From the NCBI RefSeq assembly GCF_002915575.1, contig NZ_PQGD01000007.1, forward strand, positions 1 to 64,000: a stretch of 64,000 nucleotides of DNA. Direction: 5' to 3'. Below, one piece after another: positions 24,201 to 32,642 of this stretch. The notes below the pieces were generated by a model. The model made no database searches, had not been told where the DNA came from, and worked only from the letters and a program-made list of their open reading frames with translations. The stretch's first letter is position 1, and each line of letters begins with the position of its first letter. This stretch comes from Superficieibacter electus. Lineage in GTDB: Bacteria > Pseudomonadota > Gammaproteobacteria > Enterobacterales > Enterobacteriaceae. The position numbers and the translations under genes are program-made.

Positions 24201-24694
24201 CCACTATCGCCCAGGGTCAACTTATTGCCGCTTCAATGGCACCGGCCGCCGCTATGACATCTCTCGCAACCGCAGGCGCTAACGCCGTACCAGCGCAGGC
24301 TGGCATAGCGTCAACCGTTGGAGTCGCTCAGGCGTTATCAATCGCAGGTATGCGTAAGAATGGTGGGCCTGTTACTGCTGGTTCGATGTACCAGGTAGGT
24401 GAGGGCGGGATGCCTGAGATTTACCAGTCTAACAGCGGCAAGCAATACATGATCCCCGGCGATAACGGCTCAGTGATAAGCAACAAGGATATGCAGGGCG
24501 GGTCGGTTCAGGTCAATGTTAAGTTTTACGACCAGACGTCTGGCGGACAGCATTCCTTTGAGGCTCAGGCAATGCAAGACGGTGGTGTTGTGACCGTAGA
24601 GGCATTCCTGAACGACATGGATCGCGGCGGTCCGATGTCCAGCGGTATGCAGCAACACTTCGGCCTGAGCAGGAAAGCAAACGGAGATTTCTAA
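21254..24694 (+). CDS. Tail tape measure protein
   Basis: A 1146-residue protein, the longest in the window. The tape-measure N-terminal domain (residues about 60-260) contains TLYSRLERSTR and SQALASGVLRGEEFNSISENGSRL-type blocks. A hydrophobic region near residues 430-460 and long helical, Gln/Lys-rich stretches follow, then an Ala-rich hydrophobic C-terminal part. It sets tail length and takes part in DNA injection. The first two thirds (to about 23,400) are AT-rich; the last third has the GC-richer composition of neighbouring genes, indicating a mosaic gene. Confidence 0.93.
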   Translation: MAGSVNAGSVIYEVDIDTSRLLQGRREIDAALNGLGGSMGRLEASVTRTERSLGSMQRTMSGLSGVAKGLLAALSLQQVAQWGNEWVTVSNKLSNAVRANENLADVTQRVFDISQNTMSDLSSTATLYSRLERSTRSAGTSTADLITLTSTINKGLAVSGATTQEASSTMIQLSQALASGVLRGEEFNSISENGSRLAVALADSLGVTIGQLRGMAAQGKLTTDVVVKGLLKQSDAIAKEFSNTVMTMGQAFTVAGNSVTKFVGENSSANATINVFNKGLITLSDNIDIVANAVGAAALVFGGRFVGALAMATAAQATKLKTTIQSVAASRQEAQQELATSLALQRKIVLDKEASLATLKRVEEQYLLAKGTAAEAIAYENLIRVRSIYIGIAAEEIAVNNAVAASQAKLAATGVTVSNSMKLINTVTAPLGGPLGAIAIVAAGWYLYAQRQEEARKKAIAFADTVPEVIKKLKDMNLVQAQGVRADTVTSIKAQEEALKELNNEISDLAGRYKDANIAASANEKGTWLNNDATEAAANLEIELAQKIRDRDSAQLKLKDTQSALHLVNIQVNQGIVDQMKAARDNAIALKDAEKEASFLGGTQSFLAQKFGQTTEAIKEFNSESLKMNWGGSDGEKLIKQAKRRLALAKVEGDARAKLQATYDAEDAGVTGDKEIKELQGVYVKTNQATEARKEQKKEDKAAASEAKKLENQQESIAQKLENLRRQTESSAESTQDLSREQAILAAQQSLGKGATQEQIALAGKYRAEVWDTANALKAQAAAEKLLPENKENASYKQDMKDLQTALSAKKISQEQYNQTAERLEQQHQVNLAKIRAEGVVSPTAQAKGEIDPVQQLANQHAQELAMIQQFETQKGQITQRGLELMNAANEQYEQQRIAAQWEIWRQQGTGYEVAAAAFDSFAGNASNALTGIITGSMTVSEAMRSLGSTVLNSVINSFVQMGVEWAKSVIMGQIGMSAASAATIAQGQLIAASMAPAAAMTSLATAGANAVPAQAGIASTVGVAQALSIAGMRKNGGPVTAGSMYQVGEGGMPEIYQSNSGKQYMIPGDNGSVISNKDMQGGSVQVNVKFYDQTSGGQHSFEAQAMQDGGVVTVEAFLNDMDRGGPMSSGMQQHFGLSRKANGDF

Positions 24695-24701
24695 CCACAT
24701 A

Positions 24702-24722
24702 ACCCGCTTCGGCGGGTTTTTT
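24702..24722 (+). terminator. Intrinsic terminator after the tape measure gene
   Basis: ACCCGC at 24702-24707 and GCGGGT at 24712-24717 with a TTCG loop, then T residues. Confidence 0.88.
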
Positions 24723-24756
24723 ATTACCTCCACCACCGCGCTTCACACGCGCACGT

Positions 24757-24840
24757 TATAATCCTAGAGCCTACAGAAAGCGAGCCTGAGAGTCAGTTGT
24801 ACTCTGGGGCGGCTGACTCTGTGTGACAGGCTCACTTTCT
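24757..24840 (+). promoter_or_regulatory. TATAAT box and long two-part hairpin leader of the KilA-N cassette
   Basis: TATAAT at 24757-24762 is followed by a 14-bp outer stem (24775-24788 with 24827-24840, one G-U) and an 8-bp inner stem (AGAGTCAG 24789-24796 with CTGACTCT 24813-24820). No good -35 is present. The structure ends 13 bases before the start codon. Confidence 0.6.
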
Positions 24841-24853
24841 ATAGGTAAATCTC

Positions 24854-25384
24854 ATGAAATATCCAACCGTATCAGTAAACGGTGTATCCGTCCGTGTTGA
24901 TGACGAAGGACGTTACAGTCTCAATGATTTACACGCCGCAGCAGTAGCTAACGGTGAAGCAACTGAATCTCAGAGACCCAGCGTCTTTCTAAGAAGCGCC
25001 CAGATCAAACGCTTCGTAAAAGCGCTAAAATCCAAAGCACTAAAAAGTGCTTCGGAACAAAATCAACCACTTAAGGTGATAAAAGGTGGTGATCAAAGTG
25101 GTGCGTGGGGTATTGAGTTACTGGCAATACGCTATGCGGCATGGATTAAGCCTGAGTTTGAGATTGAAGTATATGAGGTGTTCAGAACCGTGGTTCGCCT
25201 AGGCATCAGCGCCATGTCCCGCCTGAATAAAATAGATCACATCATTAACACTGAGACTAAAGCGATAAGCCAGTGCGCCAGCCAGATGGCGAAATGGGGT
25301 GTTGGGGGCAGAAAGAAAATCCTCCTTTCAGCGCGTGAGCGGGTGGTTGACGAAGTGCAGATGTATTTACCAGGCATTAATTAA
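24854..25384 (+). CDS. KilA-N domain DNA-binding protein (cargo gene)
   Basis: A 176-residue protein with an N-terminal KilA-N domain: VSVRVDDEGRYSLNDLHAAA, then RPSVFLRSAQIKRFVKAL, and the WGIELLAIRYAAWIKPEFEIEVYEVFR core. KilA-N proteins bind nucleic acid and occur as phage antirepressors and regulators. The C-terminal 50 residues are helical and unassigned. The gene is bounded by the tape measure terminator and its own terminator, so it looks like an inserted cassette expressed separately from the tail genes. Confidence 0.87.
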   Translation: MKYPTVSVNGVSVRVDDEGRYSLNDLHAAAVANGEATESQRPSVFLRSAQIKRFVKALKSKALKSASEQNQPLKVIKGGDQSGAWGIELLAIRYAAWIKPEFEIEVYEVFRTVVRLGISAMSRLNKIDHIINTETKAISQCASQMAKWGVGGRKKILLSARERVVDEVQMYLPGIN

Positions 25385-25418
25385 ACACATCGCCGCTCAG
25401 CGGTTTGATCTCATATTT

Positions 25419-25438
25419 ACCGCTGCGGCGGTTTTTTT
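25419..25438 (+). terminator. Intrinsic terminator after the KilA-N gene
   Basis: ACCGC at 25419-25423 pairs with GCGGT at 25428-25432, followed by a run of T residues to 25438. Confidence 0.82.
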
Positions 25439-25453
25439 ATGCCCGGAGGATTT

Positions 25454-25927
25454 GTGGTTACAGTGAATTACCCGGCATTCCTGCCGCTTCCGCAGCGTGC
25501 GGATCAGAACATGACCCAGGACACGGGCTGGTTAACTTCTCAGCCCGCCGTCGGCCCGGTCATCATCACGCCAGTCACTACAGACATCAAAGCGACGTGG
25601 ACGCTTCAGTGGATATTCACGCTCGCTCAGGCCGAGCGATTTAAGTCATGGCTGCGCTCACCAAACTATCTGGATAAAGGCCGTAACTGGTTTGTGATGC
25701 CCATCGACCTTGGCGACATGCAGGGCGTCCAGCCTCAGACACTTCATTTTATCGATATGCCGGTGCAGACCAGCAAAAACGGCAGCAGTGTGACATGGAC
25801 AGCGACGGTAGTTGCTAATGAGGTCGATGACATAACCGAAGATTATGACGACTGGATTGTTGATGCGCAGCCGGGTTACGGATACCTGCTGGATCTGCTT
25901 GTTACCGACATACTGCCGAGGCCATAA
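25454..25927 (+). CDS. Tail assembly/minor tail protein
   Basis: A 157-residue protein if read from GTG 25454, which follows GGAGGA at 25445-25450; an in-frame ATG at 25439 lies inside the terminator T-run and a further GTG is at 25463. Features are WTLQWIFTLAQAERFKSWLRSP and NYLDKGRNWFVMPIDLGD, similar to small tail proteins located between tape measure and DUF1833 genes. It probably helps build the baseplate or tip. Confidence 0.7.
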   Translation: MVTVNYPAFLPLPQRADQNMTQDTGWLTSQPAVGPVIITPVTTDIKATWTLQWIFTLAQAERFKSWLRSPNYLDKGRNWFVMPIDLGDMQGVQPQTLHFIDMPVQTSKNGSSVTWTATVVANEVDDITEDYDDWIVDAQPGYGYLLDLLVTDILPRP

Positions 25928-25929
25928 GA

Positions 25930-26400
25930 ATGCCAACGTTGAGAGAATGGAAGGAACGCAGGCCGGCCAGTGACATCAAACAGACGGTTGAGTTTTATCA
26001 CCCGGCCTTTGGTTATTACCGGGTCGTCAATAACCTTTTCCGTAACGCCACCTTCGGTGGCAATGAATTCGAACCGGCACGTTTCAGCGTTACTGAGCCA
26101 GCGCAGGACGGAACAGCGGTGATCGAAATGACGATAACGTTTCTGGCCGCGTCGGAAAAGGTAAGGGACAAGCTGAAGGTGTGGCGCGGCGGCGGACGCA
26201 TGCAGCCTATAACCTGTCGTTACCAGCAATGGGACGCTATTGGTGATGCATCACCGATGAAAACCTGGTCGCGTTTTTTGTAGGAAGTCAGTGCAGACGG
26301 CAGCAACGTCACCATTAAGGCCGGGAAAACTAATACACATACGCTGGCTAACCCGAACATCTACACCACCAAAGACTACCCCGGACTGGTGACGGTATGA
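25930..26400 (+). pseudogene. DUF1833 tail protein interrupted by an amber codon
   Basis: The reading frame starts at ATG 25930 and is closed by TAG at 26281-26283 after 117 residues (ending MKTWSRFL). The same frame then continues for 38 more sense codons (EVSADGSNVTIKAGK, ending KDYPGLVTV) to TGA at 26398-26400, which overlaps the next gene's ATG in an ATGA pair. DUF1833 proteins are about 155 residues and have this continuation, so TAG appears to be a nonsense mutation. The product is either truncated or made by amber suppression. Confidence 0.85.
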
Positions 26401-26792
26401 TCAAAGAAGAATTTATCAGAAAGGTCAACGGAAATCCCTGGGCGGATCGTGCCTGCGGATTTGACTCTATGGATTGCTGGGGACTGGTGGTGCTTTATTA
26501 CCGGCATGTCCTGGGGCTGGAACTACATCACATGGCTGGCTATGAGTCTGGCAGCGACTTTGTGACCTGTTACGAACAGGAATCCTCCTGCTGGCGTGCG
26601 GTGCCTGTGCCGATCGACGGTTGCGTTGCGGTATTTTACCGCGGCGAGAAGCCGTCTCACATCGGCGTAATGGTCAGCCCGGTTAAGTGTCTGCACAGCC
26701 GCGGGGAAATGGGGTTTGTGCGCTGTGACAGCCCTCTGGCGCTGCTGAAAGTATACAACCGCGTGGAGTACATGGTTCATGGTTCGATTTGA
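26397..26792 (+). CDS. NlpC/P60-type tail peptidase
   Basis: A 131-residue protein of the NlpC/P60 superfamily with the catalytic Cys at C27 (MDCWGLV) and His at H88 (SHIGVMV). In siphovirus tails such proteins correspond to lambda gpK and may cut peptidoglycan locally during injection or help tip assembly. It starts in an ATGA overlap with the interrupted DUF1833 gene and overlaps the tip protein gene by 14 bases. Confidence 0.85.
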   Translation: MIKEEFIRKVNGNPWADRACGFDSMDCWGLVVLYYRHVLGLELHHMAGYESGSDFVTCYEQESSCWRAVPVPIDGCVAVFYRGEKPSHIGVMVSPVKCLHSRGEMGFVRCDSPLALLKVYNRVEYMVHGSI

Positions 26793-29256
26793 AATTCAGC
26801 GCCTGCCCGGTGCGCCAAAAGAGCGCGGCGTGATAACGGAAGGGGTGAGGCTGGTTGACTGGCTGAATAGCCAAAAGCTGCATAACTCTGTCATCGTGAA
26901 GCTGAACGGTCGCGATCTGCCTGATGATTTCGATATTGATATTCCGCTCAGAAAAGGCGACATGGTCTGCGTGTTCGATCAGCCGGAAGGCGGGATCGGC
27001 AAACTGGTGACGACTATTCTGAAGCCGGTATCAAAAATCCTCCAGGGCGCGCTAAAAGTGTTTGGCCTTTCTGCCAAAACGCCCGGGTCGGTTTCTGTTG
27101 CGACGGGTGAATCACCAAACAACGATCTGACAGGTCAGACTAACCGGGCCAGACTCTACAAAGGGAAGCCAAACATCTACGGTCAGTGCCGCGTGTTCCC
27201 TGACCTGATTCAGGAGGCGCTTTTTGAGTTTATCGATAACAACAAATATCTGACTGAATGGTTTGAGGTAGGAGTAGGCAGGTACACGATATCTTCGGTC
27301 CGTTATTCCGAGTCTAACCTCGGCAGCCTGGCCGGTGCCAGTTACCAGATATTCAATCCCGGCGTTCCAATCGGTGATATTGAGGTCGGTTATCAGTTTG
27401 ATGACGTAGATAATGAAGGTGTGCCGGGCCTGAATGAGTCTGATGATTTCCCGGCGCAGACAGCCACTACAACATCGCCGACGTCTGTCAGTGTTGTGAG
27501 CAACCAGGTAAAAGCAACTGTACCCACTGACGCAGATAACTTCGCATACTTCGAAGCTCTTACGCTGCCTCATCCGGTAACCTTCTCAATCAATGCAACA
27601 TGGAATCAGGGCGGTCAAAGCGTCACGCAGGATGTTATTGGAAGCGGTAATATCGTTGCCGTCGACAATTACATTGGGGATGACACGCTCTCTTACACCA
27701 CGTTTTATATAGGCGATCTGAGCGGGGAAATTACCGGCATCCCGGCAGATGCTGTCATTAACCAGACTTTGTTCACCATTAACGATCAGGCCGCGCTGGT
27801 AATCGGGCCGTCCATTTCTCCTGTTGAGTCTGATCAGGTGTGGGTGCATGTTCTGGTTCAGCTCGGCCCTCTGGCCGGGACGACAAAATACCGTATTAAA
27901 TTCTGGAAGCTGGACGAAGAAAACAATCAGGTTCCCGGCACGCAGGAGCAGTACGACTACTTCTTCGACAACAATACCAAGCAGACAACCAAATATTTCC
28001 GCAATACCTACAAATACACCCCTGGAGGCGGATTTGGCAGGTACGCGGTAACCATTGAGCGTACCGACAACGCCAATGACCAGAACGTTGTTACTCTGAT
28101 GGCGATCCACGCCGTTAACGTGCGCCAGGGTGTGGTTTACCCTGATGACACAATTGCACGGGTAACCATCAAAGGTGCCAACGACAGCAACAGTAACCGC
28201 GAGCAGAAATACAATATGCTGGCGCAGCGTCACACGATCACTTATGACCGGGCATCTGGTCAGGTTGACTACACGCTGCGCCCCAGCAGGTCATTCGCAG
28301 ACGCTGTATTGCATGAATGGGTCGTTATCGGAAAGCAGGAAGTCAGTAGCCTGGACGTTGCTGCGCTGTACGCAATTGCCGATTCAATAACCGATCCGCA
28401 GCTTGCGTATTTCGATTACACCTTCTCAGATGAGAAATTGTCGTTGCGTGAAAGGCTGGCAACCATCTGCGACGTGGCGCGTGTTGACGGAAACAACATT
28501 GGCGACGTTCTGACGTTCTGGCGCGATGAGAAGGTTTACTACCCTGATGCGGTTTTCTCCCGGAGTAATATGTTCTGGGACGACTACAAGCTCAACTGGT
28601 CGATGTCTCTGCCTGGGGGTTACGACGGCGTTACGCTGGATTACGTCGATCCATCCACCAACAAGAAATTTTACATTTACCTTCAGGTTGACGAGAACGG
28701 CATAACTGAGGTGTTGGACGCAACCATTAACGCCCTGCAAATCACGCTGGACGGATGCCGAAACTATGTCCAGGCATTAGACAGGGCATATCTTGAGGCG
28801 CGTAAAATCCTTTATTCTCGGGTCACTATGACAGTTAAGGTCCTGGAATCTACGCAGGTGGTGCGTGGCTCGGTTGTCCAGTGTCCTGATATGTACGACA
28901 ACGCACAGCAGACGGGCTATCTGAAGGGGCGTAGCGGTGACGTATTCCTGACGTCAGAGCGTATTGATTTCTCTGCCGGTGAGATGTGGGTAGTAATGAC
29001 CGACAGCAATGGCGATTATCGTGGCCGCTGGCGTGCGCTGCCGGTTGATGGTAATGCCAAAGCGTTCAGCGCTGCCGCCGATACGTTCGATCTGAACATA
29101 TACGACCGTCAATCCGTTCAGTCACCCAGCCGCTACTTTATCGCCACAGACAGCGAACTCAACTCAACCGTGTGGCGGGTAGAAAGCGCGCGTCCAAACG
29201 GCGATGAAACTCAGACGCTTTCCCTGACAGAATATTCAGACGCAATTTACCAGTAG
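26779..29256 (+). CDS. Tail tip/host specificity protein (TipJ family)
   Basis: An 825-residue protein. The N-terminal 80 residues (GVRLVDWLNSQKLHNSVIVKLNGRDLP and GDMVCVFDQPEGG) form a ubiquitin-like region typical of the TipJ host-specificity family. A hydrophobic stretch near residues 75-95 follows, then large beta-rich domains with a lambda-J-like RLATICDVARVDGNNIGDVLTFWRDEK section (residues 550-600). It forms the tail tip that carries the receptor-binding spike. Confidence 0.87.
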   Translation: MVRFEIQRLPGAPKERGVITEGVRLVDWLNSQKLHNSVIVKLNGRDLPDDFDIDIPLRKGDMVCVFDQPEGGIGKLVTTILKPVSKILQGALKVFGLSAKTPGSVSVATGESPNNDLTGQTNRARLYKGKPNIYGQCRVFPDLIQEALFEFIDNNKYLTEWFEVGVGRYTISSVRYSESNLGSLAGASYQIFNPGVPIGDIEVGYQFDDVDNEGVPGLNESDDFPAQTATTTSPTSVSVVSNQVKATVPTDADNFAYFEALTLPHPVTFSINATWNQGGQSVTQDVIGSGNIVAVDNYIGDDTLSYTTFYIGDLSGEITGIPADAVINQTLFTINDQAALVIGPSISPVESDQVWVHVLVQLGPLAGTTKYRIKFWKLDEENNQVPGTQEQYDYFFDNNTKQTTKYFRNTYKYTPGGGFGRYAVTIERTDNANDQNVVTLMAIHAVNVRQGVVYPDDTIARVTIKGANDSNSNREQKYNMLAQRHTITYDRASGQVDYTLRPSRSFADAVLHEWVVIGKQEVSSLDVAALYAIADSITDPQLAYFDYTFSDEKLSLRERLATICDVARVDGNNIGDVLTFWRDEKVYYPDAVFSRSNMFWDDYKLNWSMSLPGGYDGVTLDYVDPSTNKKFYIYLQVDENGITEVLDATINALQITLDGCRNYVQALDRAYLEARKILYSRVTMTVKVLESTQVVRGSVVQCPDMYDNAQQTGYLKGRSGDVFLTSERIDFSAGEMWVVMTDSNGDYRGRWRALPVDGNAKAFSAAADTFDLNIYDRQSVQSPSRYFIATDSELNSTVWRVESARPNGDETQTLSLTEYSDAIYQ

Positions 29257-29336
29257 TAAACCAAAAAAATCCAACTTAGCGCACGTCCATCAGGTTAATT
29301 TCTGAGGGTTTCGTGCGCCCATAACAGGGCGACAAC

Positions 29337-31469
29337 ATGGCAATTCCGTTACCAAAACCTACTCAGAACCCGGTTCCAAGCACCGACATAAGAGATCATG
29401 TTTTTGCTGGGGCAAAGCTTGACGAATTTATTCACTCACTGGCAGAACAATTTATTGATCGTTTCGGTAACGGACATTATACGCTCGAAGGCATTAAGAA
29501 TATTACCCTTCAGACGATTTACAACCTTGGATTTAATCCCAAGGGTTCGTTTCAGTCAGGAGCTTTACTTACTGCGGCCGGAGACATCATTCAGGACGAA
29601 ACGAATCTTGTTTGGTATCGATGGGATGGTATTGCTACGTTACCGAAGAAAGTTGAACCAGGCTCAACTCCGTCAACTACAGGGGGTATCTCTAAAGGAG
29701 CATGGCAACCCGTAGATGTTAGCGATGTGTTAAGAAGGGAGCTGTTAGGTAATTCAGGAGCAAGTAAAATTGGGGTAATGCCTCAAGGTACTCTTGCGGA
29801 GATGCAATACTATGTCACACCTGATCAGTTTTCCTCATTATCTCCTGCTGGTAAATATGTTGATGAAAATACAGATTTTACTCTTCCTGTTAGAGCCGCA
29901 ATTCGCTACGCATCAGAAAATCCTGGAATTTACGTCAGAGGAACTGATAAGGTATATTTAATCTCTCAGGCAGAGATCTTCGTTGGGGTGAAAAAGATTA
30001 CGGGGCTAAAACTAAAATGCTCATCTAAAAATGGAGTCATGCTTTACTCACAGATTGACTCTGGACACGAAGGCTTAGAAATTAGTGACTGCGAATTTAA
30101 TGCCAATGGTAACGCCAGAGGTGCCATATTGCTTTCTGGGGTTAATAATGGAATTGTAACAAGAAATAAGGTTTATGGGTTTAATGCCGATGGAACTGAG
30201 AGATATGGCATAAGGATTGGAACGACCAGTACAACCTCATTAAACTCCTATAATACTATCAGTGAAAACCACATTGTCATGCCTGTGGATCCAGATGGCG
30301 GCAAAGGTACAATTGGGATAGCTGGGATTTATGTTGTATCTCCAGTATTTACTGGGCAGGACGGAATGGTTGACTGGGATCAGTCTTACAAGACAGTCCA
30401 GTACACAAACATTTTTAGAAATATTTGTGAGGGTGGCACGCACAATATTCTTACTATAGGGCTATTCTCGGCTGATATATCAGAGAACTACTTGATCGGT
30501 GGAACCCACAGGAATATAAATTTAAGTAATGGTTCTGAGAGGGTATCCGTAAGAAACAATAACCTTATAAATACAGGAAGCGCAGGTGTTATATTTGGTG
30601 ATTGCAGGTTTATTCAAATTATTGGTAACTATATTCAATCATCACTAACAGCAGCTTACACATCTGATGATGCAGCAATACAGTTTGCTCAAAGCTCTTA
30701 TAATGTTGACGTGTTTAACAATACAATACTTGGCGACTGGAAATATGGTATTCATATTTTTAACAGCAAGTATGTCAACATCAAGGGTAACAGCATCGTT
30801 GCCTCAATAGCAGGCATAGCAATTGAGTCTTCACAATCTTTGACATTACCAAATGATGCAATCTACTCACAGCGTAGAAACATATCAACAGGCACAACCG
30901 GAGAGACATCTTTCTTTTCTATATCTGGCAACACTTTTACTCTTGGCCCTAATGCGTGCTCACACTATCTTTGTCAATTTGCTAACGTGGTCCTTGCTAA
31001 TATATTTATCTCTGATGAGACTATAAATAATGCGGGGAACTCAAGGCATGTGATTTACTTATGCAACGCAAATAGCCTTATAAGTGGAATCCAGCTCTCA
31101 TCAGTGAGGGCATACGATGCATCTGAGACAAAATACTACAGTGCAGCAGGTAGAATCCCATTTAAAAGCATTGACAATGTAACCGGCCTTGAAGATAACA
31201 CTAGAGAGGTATCTTTTTCAGGTGATCAGTCTCCTTCGGTCTTATCTGGACCGAATATATACATCTCATCTGGAACCATCACCACATTTGATGATGGTAT
31301 CAACGGGCAACATATAAGTATAAGAATGGCTGCAGGCGTGGTTATCTTAAACAACGCATCCTATATAAGATTAAAAGGAGAGTCTAACATAACGAGCACG
31401 TCTTCCAATTCTATACTTAACCTTGAAAGGCGTGCCGGGGTTTGGTTTGAAGTTTCGAGAAACTTTTGA
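29337..31469 (+). CDS. Tailspike protein with right-handed beta-helix (probable depolymerase)
   Basis: A 710-residue protein. The first 135 residues include an attachment region and a TSP1/Gp66-like N-terminal domain (LVWYRWDG...STPSTTGGISKGAWQPV). From about residue 190 the sequence has repeated short Asn/Gly/Ile-rich turns (VRNNNLINTGSAGVIFGD, VDVFNNTILGDWKYGIHIFN) typical of a parallel beta-helix. Such spikes bind and often cleave O-antigen or capsule. The gene becomes AT-rich after the N-terminal domain, consistent with exchange of the receptor-binding part. The neighbouring polymerase gene suggests an O-antigen receptor. Confidence 0.85.
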   Translation: MAIPLPKPTQNPVPSTDIRDHVFAGAKLDEFIHSLAEQFIDRFGNGHYTLEGIKNITLQTIYNLGFNPKGSFQSGALLTAAGDIIQDETNLVWYRWDGIATLPKKVEPGSTPSTTGGISKGAWQPVDVSDVLRRELLGNSGASKIGVMPQGTLAEMQYYVTPDQFSSLSPAGKYVDENTDFTLPVRAAIRYASENPGIYVRGTDKVYLISQAEIFVGVKKITGLKLKCSSKNGVMLYSQIDSGHEGLEISDCEFNANGNARGAILLSGVNNGIVTRNKVYGFNADGTERYGIRIGTTSTTSLNSYNTISENHIVMPVDPDGGKGTIGIAGIYVVSPVFTGQDGMVDWDQSYKTVQYTNIFRNICEGGTHNILTIGLFSADISENYLIGGTHRNINLSNGSERVSVRNNNLINTGSAGVIFGDCRFIQIIGNYIQSSLTAAYTSDDAAIQFAQSSYNVDVFNNTILGDWKYGIHIFNSKYVNIKGNSIVASIAGIAIESSQSLTLPNDAIYSQRRNISTGTTGETSFFSISGNTFTLGPNACSHYLCQFANVVLANIFISDETINNAGNSRHVIYLCNANSLISGIQLSSVRAYDASETKYYSAAGRIPFKSIDNVTGLEDNTREVSFSGDQSPSVLSGPNIYISSGTITTFDDGINGQHISIRMAAGVVILNNASYIRLKGESNITSTSSNSILNLERRAGVWFEVSRNF

Positions 31470-31473
31470 AGAA

Positions 31474-31495
31474 AGCGCCTAAGCGGCGCTTCTTT
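31474..31495 (+). terminator. Intrinsic terminator between tailspike and polymerase genes
   Basis: AGCGCC at 31474-31479 pairs with GGCGCT at 31485-31490; TCTTT follows on the plus strand. It separates convergent genes and overlaps the polymerase stop at 31494. Confidence 0.65.
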
Positions 31496-32642
31496 AAGCA
31501 ACCCTGAATTTTAATTTATACCCATTAAGCTTATATAGTAGATAAGAAAAAAACACTATCCATAATATGTATTTAGACGAAGCATATTGGTCATCCATTA
31601 TTTGGAATATTAAAGGAAAGTATAATACTGAGCTTATGATGATACACATTTTATTTAAGGAGTTTCTAGCCAGCTGATGGACGGCGTTGTGAATTAACCC
31701 AATGAAGAAATTAAAAACGGCATATGCTATTATTCCATAATCTATAAAATGATACATGATAGTATATACATTGGTCTTAAAAATGTACTTTACATAAAAT
31801 GGAAGAGGGGAGCACAAAGACTGATCTGTTGAGCACCAGTAATTGTCATAGCTTTTAAATTGCAGGCTATCGAATGAGAATATATTTGCGAACGTGTAGT
31901 TACCAATCGCGGCAGTAATTGAGTTTGTAAAAGTATTACTTTCCGACAGCTTGTCAAGGGCGAAAAGAGATGCAAACATAGCTATCATGAAAGTTGTGAA
32001 GACGATAATTACAAGCTTTACACTTGTTGGCTTGTAATATGTTCTTATGAATAATACAGGCAAAACAACTAACAGTATTTTTATTTTTGCCGTGGTAAAA
32101 ATCGAGTACATTACAGCTAAAGCAAAATGAGTCGCAAACCTTTTTTTACTTTCCTTAGATGGGTTTAAATAGTACGCTATAGCTGAAATAAAAACAATCG
32201 GATAGATTATATAGTAAAGATAGCCAAAAATCCTGAATATAAAGTCAGGTGACCCATAGTTAATTATGGCTCTGATACCTATGTACCAGTTTGAGGATTG
32301 AGACAGCCCAACAGAATACATGTGAAACATTGCGTAAAACATTAGTAAGTACAATGGCAATGCTTTTTTTATACCTATTGAATTAACATTAATGTCTCTG
32401 GTGCTTCTGTTTGATAAAATCTTACCCAGCATGCCGCCTAAGAAAAACAAAGAACATCCAATCATAATCCAAAAAAGAGTCTGATCTGATATATCTCCAA
32501 GGTAACTTTCAAAGAAAGAGCATACCACAATATTAACTAACCAAATAGAAGTTATAATAATTGTTGGGGAGAGCTTTCTTTTGGTGAGTATTATCTCTAC
32601 AAATAGAATCAACATCAGGAATACGATTGTAATATAAATCAT
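31494..32642 (-). CDS. Wzy-like O-antigen polymerase (serotype conversion candidate)
   Basis: A 382-residue, very hydrophobic protein with about ten or more transmembrane segments and a large loop around residues 250-290 (SLQFKSYDNYWCSTDQSLCSP), the topology of Wzy O-antigen and oligosaccharide repeat-unit polymerases. The minus-strand ATG at 32642 is preferred over a TTG at 32669 because AAGG lies upstream. It is AT-rich and faces the tailspike. In known seroconverting phages a prophage Wzy changes the O-antigen linkage and blocks the receptor of the same phage; that role here is inferred. Confidence 0.72.
   Translation of the reverse strand: MIYITIVFLMLILFVEIILTKRKLSPTIIITSIWLVNIVVCSFFESYLGDISDQTLFWIMIGCSLFFLGGMLGKILSNRSTRDINVNSIGIKKALPLYLLMFYAMFHMYSVGLSQSSNWYIGIRAIINYGSPDFIFRIFGYLYYIIYPIVFISAIAYYLNPSKESKKRFATHFALAVMYSIFTTAKIKILLVVLPVLFIRTYYKPTSVKLVIIVFTTFMIAMFASLFALDKLSESNTFTNSITAAIGNYTFANIFSFDSLQFKSYDNYWCSTDQSLCSPLPFYVKYIFKTNVYTIMYHFIDYGIIAYAVFNFFIGLIHNAVHQLARNSLNKMCIIISSVLYFPLIFQIMDDQYASSKYILWIVFFSYLLYKLNGYKLKFRVA

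Noticed and set aside
15007-24853. A common repeated leader sequence shared by the cargo genes
   Set aside because: The leaders at about 15032, 17842 and 24757 share only general layout (A/T box then hairpin); their sequences are not similar enough to call a repeat family.
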